From an uncultured Lachnotalea sp. (GTDB lineage Bacteria > Bacillota > Clostridia > Lachnospirales > Lachnospiraceae): DNA of 39,177 bases. How positions within the stretch are numbered: position 1 is the stretch's first letter; each line of letters starts with the position of its first letter. The DNA is taken from NCBI GenBank assembly GCA_947066815.1, contig CAMSZT010000030.1, positions 1 to 39,177 on the forward strand, written 5' to 3'. A program made the position numbers and the translations under genes. Shown in pieces: positions 1 through 7,542 of the stretch. The notes below the pieces were generated by a model. It saw only the letters and a program-made list of their open reading frames with translations. It was not told the DNA's origin and made no database searches.

Positions 1-76
1 TACAATTTGTGCAAAAGCGCATGAGCAGGAAAATATGTATCAGATCAATCACAAAAATGGCAGTATAAGCCAGCAT
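1..76 (-). CDS. N-terminal fragment of a probable sensor histidine kinase (partial)
   Basis: Only the first 25 codons are inside the window; the gene runs off the left edge. The start ATG is at 74-76, with an AGAGG ribosome binding site overlapping the end of the preceding regulator gene, whose stop codon lies 8 bases upstream. The visible peptide begins MLAYTAIFVIDLIHIFLLMR, a hydrophobic first membrane segment. Position directly after an AgrA/LytTR-type response regulator is the usual place for an AgrC-like GHKL sensor kinase, so this is inferred from context and hydrophobicity only. It could be another membrane protein. Confidence 0.45.
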   Translation of the reverse strand, partial: MLAYTAIFVIDLIHIFLLMRFCTNC

Positions 77-84
77 CCGTAAAT

Positions 85-660
85 TCACCTCTTTCTGTAA
101 AGCTCCGTCAGACAGGCCTTCATAAGCTTTCTGTATTTTGGGCTTATGGGAAGGATCGTGCCGTCTGTCATTTGAACTGTGTCATATTGGTAAATGGAGA
201 CATAGGAGGAATTTACAATGTAGGATTTATGGATTATCCAAACCCCTTTTCCATTTACCTGCTCTGCCACTTCCCGCATGGTTCCGTAAAAGGTTGTCAC
301 GCCCATGTCGCTATATATGTCTATTCTCTTTCCGTTGCAGGCAAAATAAAAAATCTCGTCCAAATACAGCCGCTGTATGGATTTCCCTATAGGAAAGAAA
401 AAATCATTTCTTATTCTTTCGTTTCCAAGCTGTTCCCGGATCTGCTTTCCCACCTGAACACCGTCAAGCTCTAATAGCTGAATATCGAGGAACACCCGAT
501 CATAGTTATCTTTGTTCTCTATCGCCTGAAACAAGGTCTCTCCTGAATAAAATACTTCTGTATCTATCTTCAACGCTTGCCGTCTTGCATAATTTAGAAC
601 TATATTTTCAATGTCGGAGCAAGTACCAATTTCATCGTCACATATTGCTACTCGTATCAA
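85..660 (-). CDS. LytTR-family (AgrA/ComE-like) response regulator with a shortened receiver domain
   Basis: A 191-residue DNA-binding response regulator. The receiver starts normally: acidic pair D8-D9 and phosphoacceptor D59 in FLDIQLLELDG. A LytTR DNA-binding domain follows from about residue 87 (GKSIQRLYLDEIFYFACNG, then IIHKSYIVN). Family members are about 230-245 residues; here the chain jumps at about residues 80-87 from the helix after the phosphorylation site straight into the linker before LytTR. The strand and helix pairs that carry the conserved Ser/Thr and Lys of the receiver are missing, apparently by an in-frame deletion. The start is TTG at 658-660, chosen because GGAGGG sits 7 bases upstream and no ATG is available. 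A probable sensor kinase gene follows. Phosphorylation-dependent control is doubtful. Confidence 0.8.
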   Translation of the reverse strand: MIRVAICDDEIGTCSDIENIVLNYARRQALKIDTEVFYSGETLFQAIENKDNYDRVFLDIQLLELDGVQVGKQIREQLGNERIRNDFFFPIGKSIQRLYLDEIFYFACNGKRIDIYSDMGVTTFYGTMREVAEQVNGKGVWIIHKSYIVNSSYVSIYQYDTVQMTDGTILPISPKYRKLMKACLTELYRKR

Positions 661-852
661 TGTATTCCCTCCGTTTCCTGAGCCTTTCCTGCCGCGGGCT
701 TTTCAGGGTCTATTTGGTATCAGCCGCAGACGTAGAGGGGCCCAGCAGAAGCCGGTCCGCACGCGGACAGCACTCTGTGCGCTTTCTCACGAAACTCATG
801 CGTCGCAATGCTCGCATTCGCTAAGTGTTCAATGCGTCGCAGAATGTCCGCT

Positions 853-916
853 GATAAATAGAAGGACTCTCCCTTCTGCAAGCAAGCTTGCTTCAGGGAG
901 AGTCCTTCTATTTATC
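853..916. terminator. Long near-perfect hairpin, possible bidirectional terminator
   Basis: Arms of 22 bases (853-874 and 895-916) pair perfectly; inside them AAGCAAGCTTGCTT (880-893) is a second perfect palindrome, with a small bulge between the two stems. Because the arms are symmetrical, either strand ends in CCTTCTATTTATC, a moderately U-rich tail. It lies about 85 bases past the nifJ stop codon and could terminate nifJ transcription. Its length is unusual for a simple terminator, so a small mobile repeat is an alternative. Confidence 0.55.
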
Positions 917-980
917 TACGTCCGCTCTGACTCAAAGTTTTCGCGGTATCTATGTCCGCTCTAACTCGAAGTTCCGGCGG
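913..980. repeat. Two adjoining 34-bp direct repeats
   Basis: Bases 913-946 and 947-980 align without gaps at 28 of 34 positions; both begin TATCTA(C/T)GTCCGCTCT and end in GCGG. A third, partial match (GTCCGCT) lies at 846-852 on the other side of the hairpin. The repeats overlap the right arm of the hairpin by four bases. Function unknown. Confidence 0.6.
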
Positions 981-1001
981 TTTGACCGCACTCCGAGGTG
1001 A

Positions 1002-4000
1002 TCAGTCCTCAACACCGTACAGCTTGACCAGCTTCTGGAGATGCTCGTACTTGGCTTTGGACTGGGCCTCTGCCGCATCGAAGAGCTCGGCAGCTCTCTC
1101 CGGGTTCGCACGTACAAGAGAGTTGTAACGCACTTCACCGTTCAGGAACGCCTTGTAGTCTCCGGTCGGAGCCTTGCTGTCCAGGCTGAATGCGGCCTTG
1201 CCCTCTGCAGCCAGCTCAGGGTTGTAGCGGAAGTTGAACCAGTAGCCTGCCTCAACGGCCGCCTTCTCCTCAAGCTGAGCCTTGGCCATGCCGGCCTTGA
1301 TGCCGTGGTTGATACAAGGAGCGTATGCGATGACCAGGGAAGGTCCGGGATAAGCTTCCGCCTCCGCCAGAGCCTTCACGCACTGATTCATGTCAGCGCC
1401 CATGGCAATCTGGGCAACGTACACATAGCCGTAGCTCATGGCGATGGCCGCCAGGTCTTTCTTCTTCACGTCCTTGCCACCCGCCGCAAACTTTGCGATG
1501 GCGCCGGTGGGGGTCGCCTTGGAGGACTGTCCGCCGGTGTTGGAGTAAACCTCGGTATCGAATACCATGATGTTCACGTCTCTGCCGCTGGCCAGCACGT
1601 GGTCCACGCCGCCGAAGCCGATGTCATAGGCCCAGCCGTCGCCGCCGAAGATCCACTGGGACTTCTTGGCCAGGAAATCTTTGTCCTTCAGGATGTCCTT
1701 CGCCCTGTCACAGCCGCAGGCTTCCAGAGCCGCCACCAGCTTGTCAGTGGCTACACCGTTTAATGCGCCGACACTGAAGGTATCCAGCCATTCCTTTGCC
1801 GCAGCCTTCACGTCTTCATTGTCGCCGTTGGCCAGGACGTCCTCGATCTTGGACTTTAAGGTCTCTCTCATGGCGTTCTGAGCCAGGCTCATGCCGTAAC
1901 CGAACTCGGCCGCATCCTCGAACAGGGAGTTGGACCATGCCGGGCCTTTGCCCTCGGGAGTCACGGTGTAAGGCGTGCTCGGGGAGGAGTTGCCCCAGAT
2001 GGAGGAGCAGCCCGTCGCATTGGCGATATACATCCTGTCGCCGAAGAGCTGGGTGATCAGCTTCGCATAAGGAGTCTCGCCGCAGCCCGCGCAGGCGCCG
2101 GAGAACTCAAGGAGGGGCTGTCTGAACTGGCTGCCCTTCACGGTGCTCTCCTTGAATTTCTCAAGGACCGCTTCCTTCTTAGGCAGCGTCAGGCCGTAAT
2201 CGAAGCCCTTCTGACAGTCGATATTTGCTTCCATGGGCTCCATGGTGAGAGCCTTTGCGCCCTTCTTTCCGGGGCAGACCGTCGCACAGGAACCGCAGCC
2301 CAGGCAGTCCAGAGCGTCCACCGTCACGGAGAAGAACATTCCCGGCATGCCGGTCATGGGGATCTTCTTCATCTCGGCGGGAGCCGCAGCCGCCTCTTCC
2401 TCGGTCATGGCCGCAGGACGGATGGTGGCATGAGGACATACATAGGAGCAGAAGTTACACTGGATACAATTCTCAGGATTCCAAACAGGAATGCTCACCG
2501 CAACGCCCCGCTTCTCGAAAGCAGCTGCGCCGGAAGGAGTGGAGCCGTCCACATAATCCACGAAAGCGGATACGGGCAGCTTGTTGCCTTCCTGTGCGGA
2601 AACGCTCTGCTGAACCGTCTTGACAAACTTCACGACGTCTTCTCTGTCGCCGGAAGGAACTGCCGCAGACAGATCCTCGTACTCGGCGTTCTTCCAGCTC
2701 TCGGGAACCTCGATCTGGTGAACCTGCTTTGCGCCTTCCTCGATGGCAGCCCAGTTCTTCTGGACCACGTCGTCACCCTTGCGCCCGTAGGTCGCCTTGG
2801 CGGCCGCCTTCATCAGGTCGATGGCCTCTGCCTCGGGAATGATGGCAGCCAGCTTGAAGAATGCGGACTGGAGGATGGTGTTGATACGGGTTGCGCCCAT
2901 ACCGGTCTCGATACCGATCTTCACGCCGTCGATGACGTACATCTTGATGTTGTGGTCGGCAATGTATTTCTTCGCCTGTCCGGGAAGATGCTCTTCCAGA
3001 CCGGCCATATCCCATGCACAGTTGAGCAGGAAGGTGCCGCCGTCCTTCAGATCCTGTACCATGTTGTACTTCCTCAGGTAAGCAGGATTGTGGCAGGCAA
3101 CAAAATCTGCCTTGCTGATCAGGTAGGTGGAACGGATGGGATCCTTACCAAATCTCAGATGGGAGATGGTAACGCCGCCGGACTTCTTGGAATCATAGTC
3201 AAAGTAAGCCTGTGCGTACATATCCGTGTTGTCGCCGATGATCTTGATGGAGTTCTTGTTTGCGCCCACCGTGCCGTCTGCGCCAAGGCCCCAGAACTTA
3301 CAGCTGATGGTCCCCTCCGGTGTGGCGGAGAATTCCTCGCCCACGGGCAGGGACAGGTTGGTCACGTCGTCCACGATACCGATGGTGAACACCTTCTTCT
3401 CGGTGTTGTTGTAGACGGCAACGATCTGTGCGGGGGTCGTGTCCTTGGAGCCAAGGCCGTAGCGTCCGCTGTAGATCGGAACATTGTGGAACTTGGTGTC
3501 ACGGAGAGCCGCAACCACATCCAGGTAGAGAGGCTCGCCCTGAGCGCCGGGCTCCTTGGTCCTGTCAAGGACGGAAATCTTCTTGACCGTATCCGGGATC
3601 GCCGCAATCAGCTTGTCCGCCACGAAAGGACGGTACAGACGGACGATCACCAGACCGACCTTCTTACCCTGGGCGTTCATAAAGTCAACGGTCTCCTCGA
3701 TGGTCTCACAGACAGAGCCCATGGCGATGATCACCTGCTCTGCGTCGGGAGCGCCGTAGTAGTTGAATAGCTGGTAATCCGTACCTAACTTCTGGTTTAC
3801 CATGGCCATCTTCTCTTCTACGATGGCGGGAAGCGCATTGTAGTAGGAGTTGCAGGCCTCTCTTGCCTGGAAGAAGATGTCGGGGTTCTGAGCGGAACCT
3901 CTCTGGCAGGGATGCTCCGGATTCAGAGCGTGACGCCGGAATGCGTCGATGGCATCCATATCCACCATATCTTTCAGATCCTCGTCGTCCCACACCTCGA

Positions 4001-4547
4001 TCTTCTGGTACTCATGAGAGGTACGGAAGCCGTCGAAGAAATTGATGAAGGGAACACGGCCCTTGATGGCTGCGCAGTGGGCAACGGGAGTCAGGTCCAT
4101 GACCTCCTGCACGCTGCCTTCACAGAGCATGGCGACGCCGGTCTGGCGGCATGCGTAAACGTCAGAATGATCTCCGAAGATCGAAAGGGCATGGCTTGCC
4201 AGCGCACGTGCGGAGACGTTGAATACGCCGGGAAGCAGTTCGCCCGCCACCTTGTAAAGGTTCGGGATCATGAGTAACAGACCCTGAGACGCCGTGTAGG
4301 TGGTCGTCAGTGCGCCTGCGGACAGAGAGCCGTGCACAGCGCCGGCTGCACCGGCCTCGGACTGCATCTCCGCCATCTTGACCGTCTGGCCGAAGATGTT
4401 CTTCTTTCCCTGAGTCGCCCACTCGTCCGTGGCTTCCGCCATGGGGGACGAAGGGGTGATCGGGTAGATGGCAGCCACGTCGGTGTACGCATAAGAAGCA
4501 TATGCGGCCGCATGGTTACCATCCATGGTTTTCATTTTTCTTCCCAT
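1002..4547 (-). CDS. nifJ: Pyruvate:ferredoxin (flavodoxin) oxidoreductase, single chain
   Basis: A cytosolic homodimeric enzyme that converts pyruvate and CoA to acetyl-CoA and CO2, passing electrons to ferredoxin. The 1181 residues match the usual single-chain length. The pyrimidine-binding domain is at about 10-250 (YPITPSSPMAE), a transketolase C-like domain at about 260-390, the gamma-type domain at about 415-620 (WGLGADGTVGANKNSIK) and a two-cluster ferredoxin domain with C694, C697, C700, C704 and C748, C751, C754, C758. The proximal cluster ligands are C819, C822, C847 and C1078. The thiamine pyrophosphate site is GGDGWAYDIGFGG at 968-980. The start has AGAGGAGGATC just upstream. It has its own strong promoter and lies downstream of the split transketolase genes, linking sugar breakdown to acetyl-CoA and reduced ferredoxin. 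Confidence 0.97.
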   Translation of the reverse strand: MGRKMKTMDGNHAAAYASYAYTDVAAIYPITPSSPMAEATDEWATQGKKNIFGQTVKMAEMQSEAGAAGAVHGSLSAGALTTTYTASQGLLLMIPNLYKVAGELLPGVFNVSARALASHALSIFGDHSDVYACRQTGVAMLCEGSVQEVMDLTPVAHCAAIKGRVPFINFFDGFRTSHEYQKIEVWDDEDLKDMVDMDAIDAFRRHALNPEHPCQRGSAQNPDIFFQAREACNSYYNALPAIVEEKMAMVNQKLGTDYQLFNYYGAPDAEQVIIAMGSVCETIEETVDFMNAQGKKVGLVIVRLYRPFVADKLIAAIPDTVKKISVLDRTKEPGAQGEPLYLDVVAALRDTKFHNVPIYSGRYGLGSKDTTPAQIVAVYNNTEKKVFTIGIVDDVTNLSLPVGEEFSATPEGTISCKFWGLGADGTVGANKNSIKIIGDNTDMYAQAYFDYDSKKSGGVTISHLRFGKDPIRSTYLISKADFVACHNPAYLRKYNMVQDLKDGGTFLLNCAWDMAGLEEHLPGQAKKYIADHNIKMYVIDGVKIGIETGMGATRINTILQSAFFKLAAIIPEAEAIDLMKAAAKATYGRKGDDVVQKNWAAIEEGAKQVHQIEVPESWKNAEYEDLSAAVPSGDREDVVKFVKTVQQSVSAQEGNKLPVSAFVDYVDGSTPSGAAAFEKRGVAVSIPVWNPENCIQCNFCSYVCPHATIRPAAMTEEEAAAAPAEMKKIPMTGMPGMFFSVTVDALDCLGCGSCATVCPGKKGAKALTMEPMEANIDCQKGFDYGLTLPKKEAVLEKFKESTVKGSQFRQPLLEFSGACAGCGETPYAKLITQLFGDRMYIANATGCSSIWGNSSPSTPYTVTPEGKGPAWSNSLFEDAAEFGYGMSLAQNAMRETLKSKIEDVLANGDNEDVKAAAKEWLDTFSVGALNGVATDKLVAALEACGCDRAKDILKDKDFLAKKSQWIFGGDGWAYDIGFGGVDHVLASGRDVNIMVFDTEVYSNTGGQSSKATPTGAIAKFAAGGKDVKKKDLAAIAMSYGYVYVAQIAMGADMNQCVKALAEAEAYPGPSLVIAYAPCINHGIKAGMAKAQLEEKAAVEAGYWFNFRYNPELAAEGKAAFSLDSKAPTGDYKAFLNGEVRYNSLVRANPERAAELFDAAEAQSKAKYEHLQKLVKLYGVED

Positions 4548-4612
4548 AGGTTTGATCCTCCTCTAAAATATATCGATGAGAGATGAATAATTTTAAACAA
4601 ATCATCGTTCTT

Positions 4613-4642
4613 ATTATACAATCGGCCTGACCGGATTGTCAA
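4613..4642 (-). promoter_or_regulatory. Sigma-A promoter of nifJ
   Basis: On the minus strand a perfect TTGACA (4637-4642) and a perfect TATAAT (4613-4618) are separated by 18 bases. The spacer carries an imperfect dyad, CAATC...GATTG, that could be an operator, but it does not match a site I know. The predicted start of transcription is near 4606, about 60 bases before the nifJ ATG. Confidence 0.8.
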
Positions 4643-4673
4643 ATGAGTATCACAAAAAATACATCGTTTCTAC

Positions 4674-5615
4674 TTATTTTACAAAAGCCTTCACCTTCTC
4701 GGCAATGCTGCCCGCATCCAGGCCGTATTTCTTGATCAGATCCTTGGCCGGGCCGGACTCGCCGTAGGTGTCGTTGATGCCGATCTTCATGACCTTCGTG
4801 GGAGCCTTGGCCGAGAGCACGTCGCAGACAGCGCTTCCCAGACCGCCGATGATCGAATGCTCCTCCACGGTCACCACCTTGCCGGTCTCTGTGGCCGCCT
4901 TCACCACCAGCTCCTCGTCGATGGGCTTGATGGTATGGATGTTGACTACCTTTGCCTCAATGCCCTCCGCCGCCAGCTTCTCTGCCGCCTCTAAGCATTC
5001 GCTCACGCAAAGTCCTGTCGCAAAAATGGTGACATCCTTGCCCTCTCTCTCCACGACGCCTTTGCCGATCTCAAACTTGTAGGAAGCCTCGTCATGGATC
5101 ACCGGAACGGCCAGACGCCCGAACCGCAGGTACACGGGACCGTCATGCTCGATGGCCGCACGCACGGCCGCCTTCGCCTCCACGTCATCGGCCGGGTTAA
5201 GCACCACCATGCCGGGAATGGTCCGCATCAGGGCGATGTCCTCGTTGCACTGATGGGTGGCACCGTCCTCACCCACGGAGATGCCCGCATGGGTGGCGCC
5301 GATCTTCACGTTGAGATGGGGATAGCCCACGGAGTTTCTCACCTGCTCGAAGGCCCTGCCCGCCGCAAACATGGCAAAGGAGCTGGCAAAGGGAATCTTC
5401 CCCGCCGCCGCCAGGCCTGCCGCCACGCCGATCATGTTTCCCTCTGCGATGCCGCAGTCGATATGACGGTCCGGAAATGCCTTCTTGAAGGTTGCCGTCT
5501 TGGTGGCGCCCGCCAGGTCGGCATCCAAAACCACCAGATTCTCATATTTCGCACCGCATTCTGCCAGTGCGTTCCCGTAGCTCTCTCTCGTCGCAATCTT
5601 CTTTACTTCTGACAT
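4674..5615 (-). CDS. Transketolase, C-terminal subunit
   Basis: A 313-residue protein that matches the second half of transketolase: the pyrimidine-binding domain (DCGIAEGNMIGVAAGLA, with the glutamate that activates thiamine pyrophosphate) and the C-terminal domain. With the N-terminal subunit next to it, it should move two-carbon units between sugar phosphates in the pentose phosphate pathway. The ATG at 5613-5615 overlaps the end of the N-subunit gene by 13 bases, with AGGTG just upstream inside that gene, so translational coupling is likely. Split transketolases are common in Clostridia and archaea. Deoxyxylulose phosphate synthase is excluded because the two halves are separate and the N-half carries transketolase motifs. 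Confidence 0.93.
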   Translation of the reverse strand: MSEVKKIATRESYGNALAECGAKYENLVVLDADLAGATKTATFKKAFPDRHIDCGIAEGNMIGVAAGLAAAGKIPFASSFAMFAAGRAFEQVRNSVGYPHLNVKIGATHAGISVGEDGATHQCNEDIALMRTIPGMVVLNPADDVEAKAAVRAAIEHDGPVYLRFGRLAVPVIHDEASYKFEIGKGVVEREGKDVTIFATGLCVSECLEAAEKLAAEGIEAKVVNIHTIKPIDEELVVKAATETGKVVTVEEHSIIGGLGSAVCDVLSAKAPTKVMKIGINDTYGESGPAKDLIKKYGLDAGSIAEKVKAFVK

Positions 5616-6439
5616 AATGCTTCACCTACTTTCTCCAAATCTGCCATTGCAACCGCAAACTGCTCGTCGTTGGGCGCAGTTCCGTGCCAGGACGCCTGGT
5701 TCTCCATAAAGGAAACGCCTTTGCCCTTGACGGTCTTCGCAATGATGGCCGTGGGTCTGCCCTTCACGGTCTTCGCCTCCGCAAAGGCCGCCCGGATCTG
5801 GTCAAAATCATGTCCGTCGATGTTGATCACGTGGAAATTGAATGCTTCGAATTTTTTGTCGATCGGGTAAGGAGAGTTGACATCTGCCACGTTGCCGTCG
5901 ATCTGAAGGCCGTTGTTGTCCACGATCACCACCAGGTTGTCTAACTTCCTGTGGGCCGCCAGCATGGAAGCCTCCCACACCTGTCCCTCCTGGAGCTCAC
6001 CGTCCCCAAGGAGCGTGTAGACCCGGTAGCCGGCACCATCAAACTTGCCGGCAATGGCCATGCCCACCGCTGCGGAAATGCCCTGTCCCAGAGAACCGCT
6101 GGACATGTCCACGCCGGGCGTGTGTTGTTTGCAGGGATGTCCCTGTAAATGGGAGCCAATATGGCGCAGGGTCACCAGATCCTCCACCGGGAAAAATCCT
6201 CTTCTGGCCAGCGCCGCATAGTAACCGGGCGCCGTGTGTCCCTTGGACAGGACGAACCGGTCTCTGTCCGGCGCGTCCGGGTTCTTCGGATCAACCTTCA
6301 TCTCTTCAAAATACAGATACGTGAAGATATCTGCCGCGGAAAGGGATCCGCCCGGATGGCCCGCCTTGGCGCTGTGGACGGAACGGATGATGTCCTCACG
6401 CACTACATTGGCCATTTTTTTGAGTTCCAACGTATTCAT
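5603..6439 (-). CDS. Transketolase, N-terminal subunit
   Basis: A 278-residue thiamine pyrophosphate-binding half of transketolase. Visible motifs are SAKAGHPGGSLSAADI near the N-terminus (donor sugar and cofactor contacts) and GDGELQEGQVWEA followed by IVDNNGLQ, the magnesium and diphosphate-binding motif. I chose the ATG at 6437-6439 because AAGGAGG lies 7 bases upstream; an in-frame ATG nine codons earlier would place that site inside the gene. It is the first gene of a two-gene unit with the C-terminal subunit and has a good promoter directly upstream. Confidence 0.93.
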   Translation of the reverse strand: MNTLELKKMANVVREDIIRSVHSAKAGHPGGSLSAADIFTYLYFEEMKVDPKNPDAPDRDRFVLSKGHTAPGYYAALARRGFFPVEDLVTLRHIGSHLQGHPCKQHTPGVDMSSGSLGQGISAAVGMAIAGKFDGAGYRVYTLLGDGELQEGQVWEASMLAAHRKLDNLVVIVDNNGLQIDGNVADVNSPYPIDKKFEAFNFHVINIDGHDFDQIRAAFAEAKTVKGRPTAIIAKTVKGKGVSFMENQASWHGTAPNDEQFAVAMADLEKVGEALCQK

Positions 6440-6476
6440 TGCACTTCCTCCTTGTAAAAATATCATACCTGCTAAA

Positions 6477-6505
6477 AGTATACCATTTACCGGATTTTAT
6501 GTCCA
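6477..6505 (-). promoter_or_regulatory. Promoter of the split transketolase genes
   Basis: On the minus strand TGGACA (6500-6505) and TATACT (6477-6482) are 17 bases apart, each one mismatch from the sigma-A consensus. The predicted transcript starts about 30 bases before the ATG. Confidence 0.65.
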
Positions 6506-6667
6506 CCGGATTTTGACCCGTTTCTTTTGAATTTATCCCGGTTTTCCTTATTTCTTTTTAGGTCCCGGAGCTCAAAGATCTTCCATTCCCATGATGCCTG
6601 CGGACATGACATTTTGACCTCCGGTATGTTTTTACAGATTCTGACAAAAGAATCAGAACTTGCCAGT

Positions 6668-6694
6668 GTATTATTTTTTTGCATGCACATAATA
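6668..6694 (+). promoter_or_regulatory. Candidate forespore (sigma-G type) promoter of the SASP gene
   Basis: GTATT (6668-6672) and CATAATA (6688-6694), 15 bases apart, resemble the sigma-G pattern GYATR with CATNNTA. They lie 40 bases upstream of the spore-protein start codon, and no good sigma-A promoter is seen there. This fits the known forespore expression of SASP genes, but short motifs like these can occur by chance. Confidence 0.5.
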
Positions 6695-6733
6695 AGCGTG
6701 TACCAAATAACAACCGAAAAGGAGGTGCTTCAG

Positions 6734-6949
6734 ATGTCTACAAAAAATTCTGGAAGCAGCAATCAGGTAAACGTACCCGAGGCAAAAGAGGCTATGGACC
6801 GCTTCAAGATGGAGGTGGCCAATGAGCTGGGTGTGCCGCTTAAAAATGGTTACAACGGTGACCTCACTTCTTACCAGAACGGTTCCGTTGGCGGCTATAT
6901 GGTCAAGAAGATGATCGAAGAGCAGGAAAGACAGATGGCAGGTAAGTAA
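6734..6949 (+). CDS. Alpha/beta-type small acid-soluble spore protein
   Basis: A 71-residue protein of the alpha/beta SASP family, which coats DNA in the dormant spore, shields it from UV and chemical damage and is degraded at germination as an amino-acid source. The first family block is AMDRFKMEVANELGVPL (about 20-36), holding the expected GPR protease cleavage region around MEVANELGV; the second is NGSVGGYMVKKMIEEQ (about 49-64). The start ATG follows AAAAGGAGGTG. A longer open frame starts upstream but lacks a ribosome binding site. Single-gene unit with its own promoter and terminator. It shows that the organism forms endospores. Confidence 0.95.
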   Translation: MSTKNSGSSNQVNVPEAKEAMDRFKMEVANELGVPLKNGYNGDLTSYQNGSVGGYMVKKMIEEQERQMAGK

Positions 6950-6985
6950 ACCTTCCGCTTTCCGGATCGGGAACTGAACACGAAG

Positions 6986-7041
6986 AATCCCTGCTGAAAT
7001 CAAGGATCGACTAAGCCTTGATCTTCAGCAGGGATTTTTTG
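6986..7041 (+). terminator. Rho-independent terminator of the SASP gene
   Basis: A 13-base stem, AATCCCTGCTGAA with TTCAGCAGGGATT, continues into an inner stem CAAGG/CCTTG and is followed by TTTTTT at 7035-7040. Confidence 0.9.
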
Positions 7042-7116
7042 TTTATGTGGTATTGATTTTATAAACTTGATTTTTTTAAGTTTATGGTATCGTTTTTTAA
7101 AAAGGGGGCTCTCTCC

Positions 7117-7477
7117 ATGCAAAAAAAGTTCTGCGAAAACGTAACCTCTACCTGAATCGGATCATCGCATTTCAGGACACCGAGATGATCAAAGTCATGA
7201 CCGGTATCCGGCGCTGAGGAAAATCCAACTTGATGAAACTGACGGCGGAGCATCTGCGGGATACCGGAGTGACCGACGACCAGATCATCGAGATAAACTT
7301 TGAGTCCATGAGCATTCCGGATATGGATGCAAGAGGATTTTATGAATATGTCAAAGCGCGCCTCTGCGTAAAGTGCGGGACCGCTATGAAAAGCTTGTCA
7401 TTGCCCTGGCGTGTGATCTCACCCGGACACAGGACGGCATCAAGATCATAAAAGCATTGGATTTTCTTTTAAATTAG
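7117..7477 (+). pseudogene. Decayed AAA-type ATPase with DUF4143 C-terminus
   Basis: Remains of a gene of the large ATP-binding AAA_14/DUF4143 family, usually about 400-450 residues. From about 7124 the frame reads LYLNRIIAFQDTEMIKVMTG, then GIRR, a TGA at 7216-7218 inside the Walker A motif, then GKSNLMKLTAEHLRDTGV up to FYEYVKARL. The middle (Walker B and most of DUF4143) is gone: the frame shifts and continues with RDRYEKLVIAL and DGIKIIKALDFLLN before a stop at 7475-7477, which matches the usual family C-terminus. Both ends are thus kept and roughly 300 residues are missing. There is no plausible product. Function in living relatives is poorly known. Confidence 0.75.
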
Positions 7478-7482
7478 AAGAA

Positions 7483-7506
7483 GGACCGGCTCATAGGAGC
7501 CGGTCC
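7483..7506 (-). terminator. Terminator of the aldolase gene
   Basis: GGACCGGCTC (7483-7492) and GAGCCGGTCC (7497-7506) form a 10-base stem with a four-base loop. Read on the minus strand it is followed by TTCTTCTAATTT, 36 bases past the aldolase stop codon. Confidence 0.75.
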
Positions 7507-7542
7507 CAGCGCATTTTGTCGGATTTACGACGATCGTTTTGT

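Larger units (their letters stand above)
661..1001. other. Intergenic region with long hairpin and tandem repeats
   Basis: This 341-base gap separates the 3' end of nifJ from the start of the LytTR regulator. It holds a 64-base hairpin (853-916), two adjoining 34-base direct repeats (913-946 and 947-980) and shorter repeats (ATGCGTCGCA occurs near 800 and again near 833). No convincing coding frame was found; two plus-strand open frames cross it without a ribosome binding site. Confidence 0.6.

Noticed and set aside
2430-3770. A 446-codon plus-strand open frame opposite nifJ
   Set aside because: It is the antisense shadow of a well-conserved GC-rich enzyme gene, has no ribosome binding site and resembles no protein I know.
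7230-7451. A 73-codon open frame as a real small protein
   Set aside because: It is the surviving middle piece of the decayed AAA ATPase; it starts inside the Walker A motif and ends after a frameshift.
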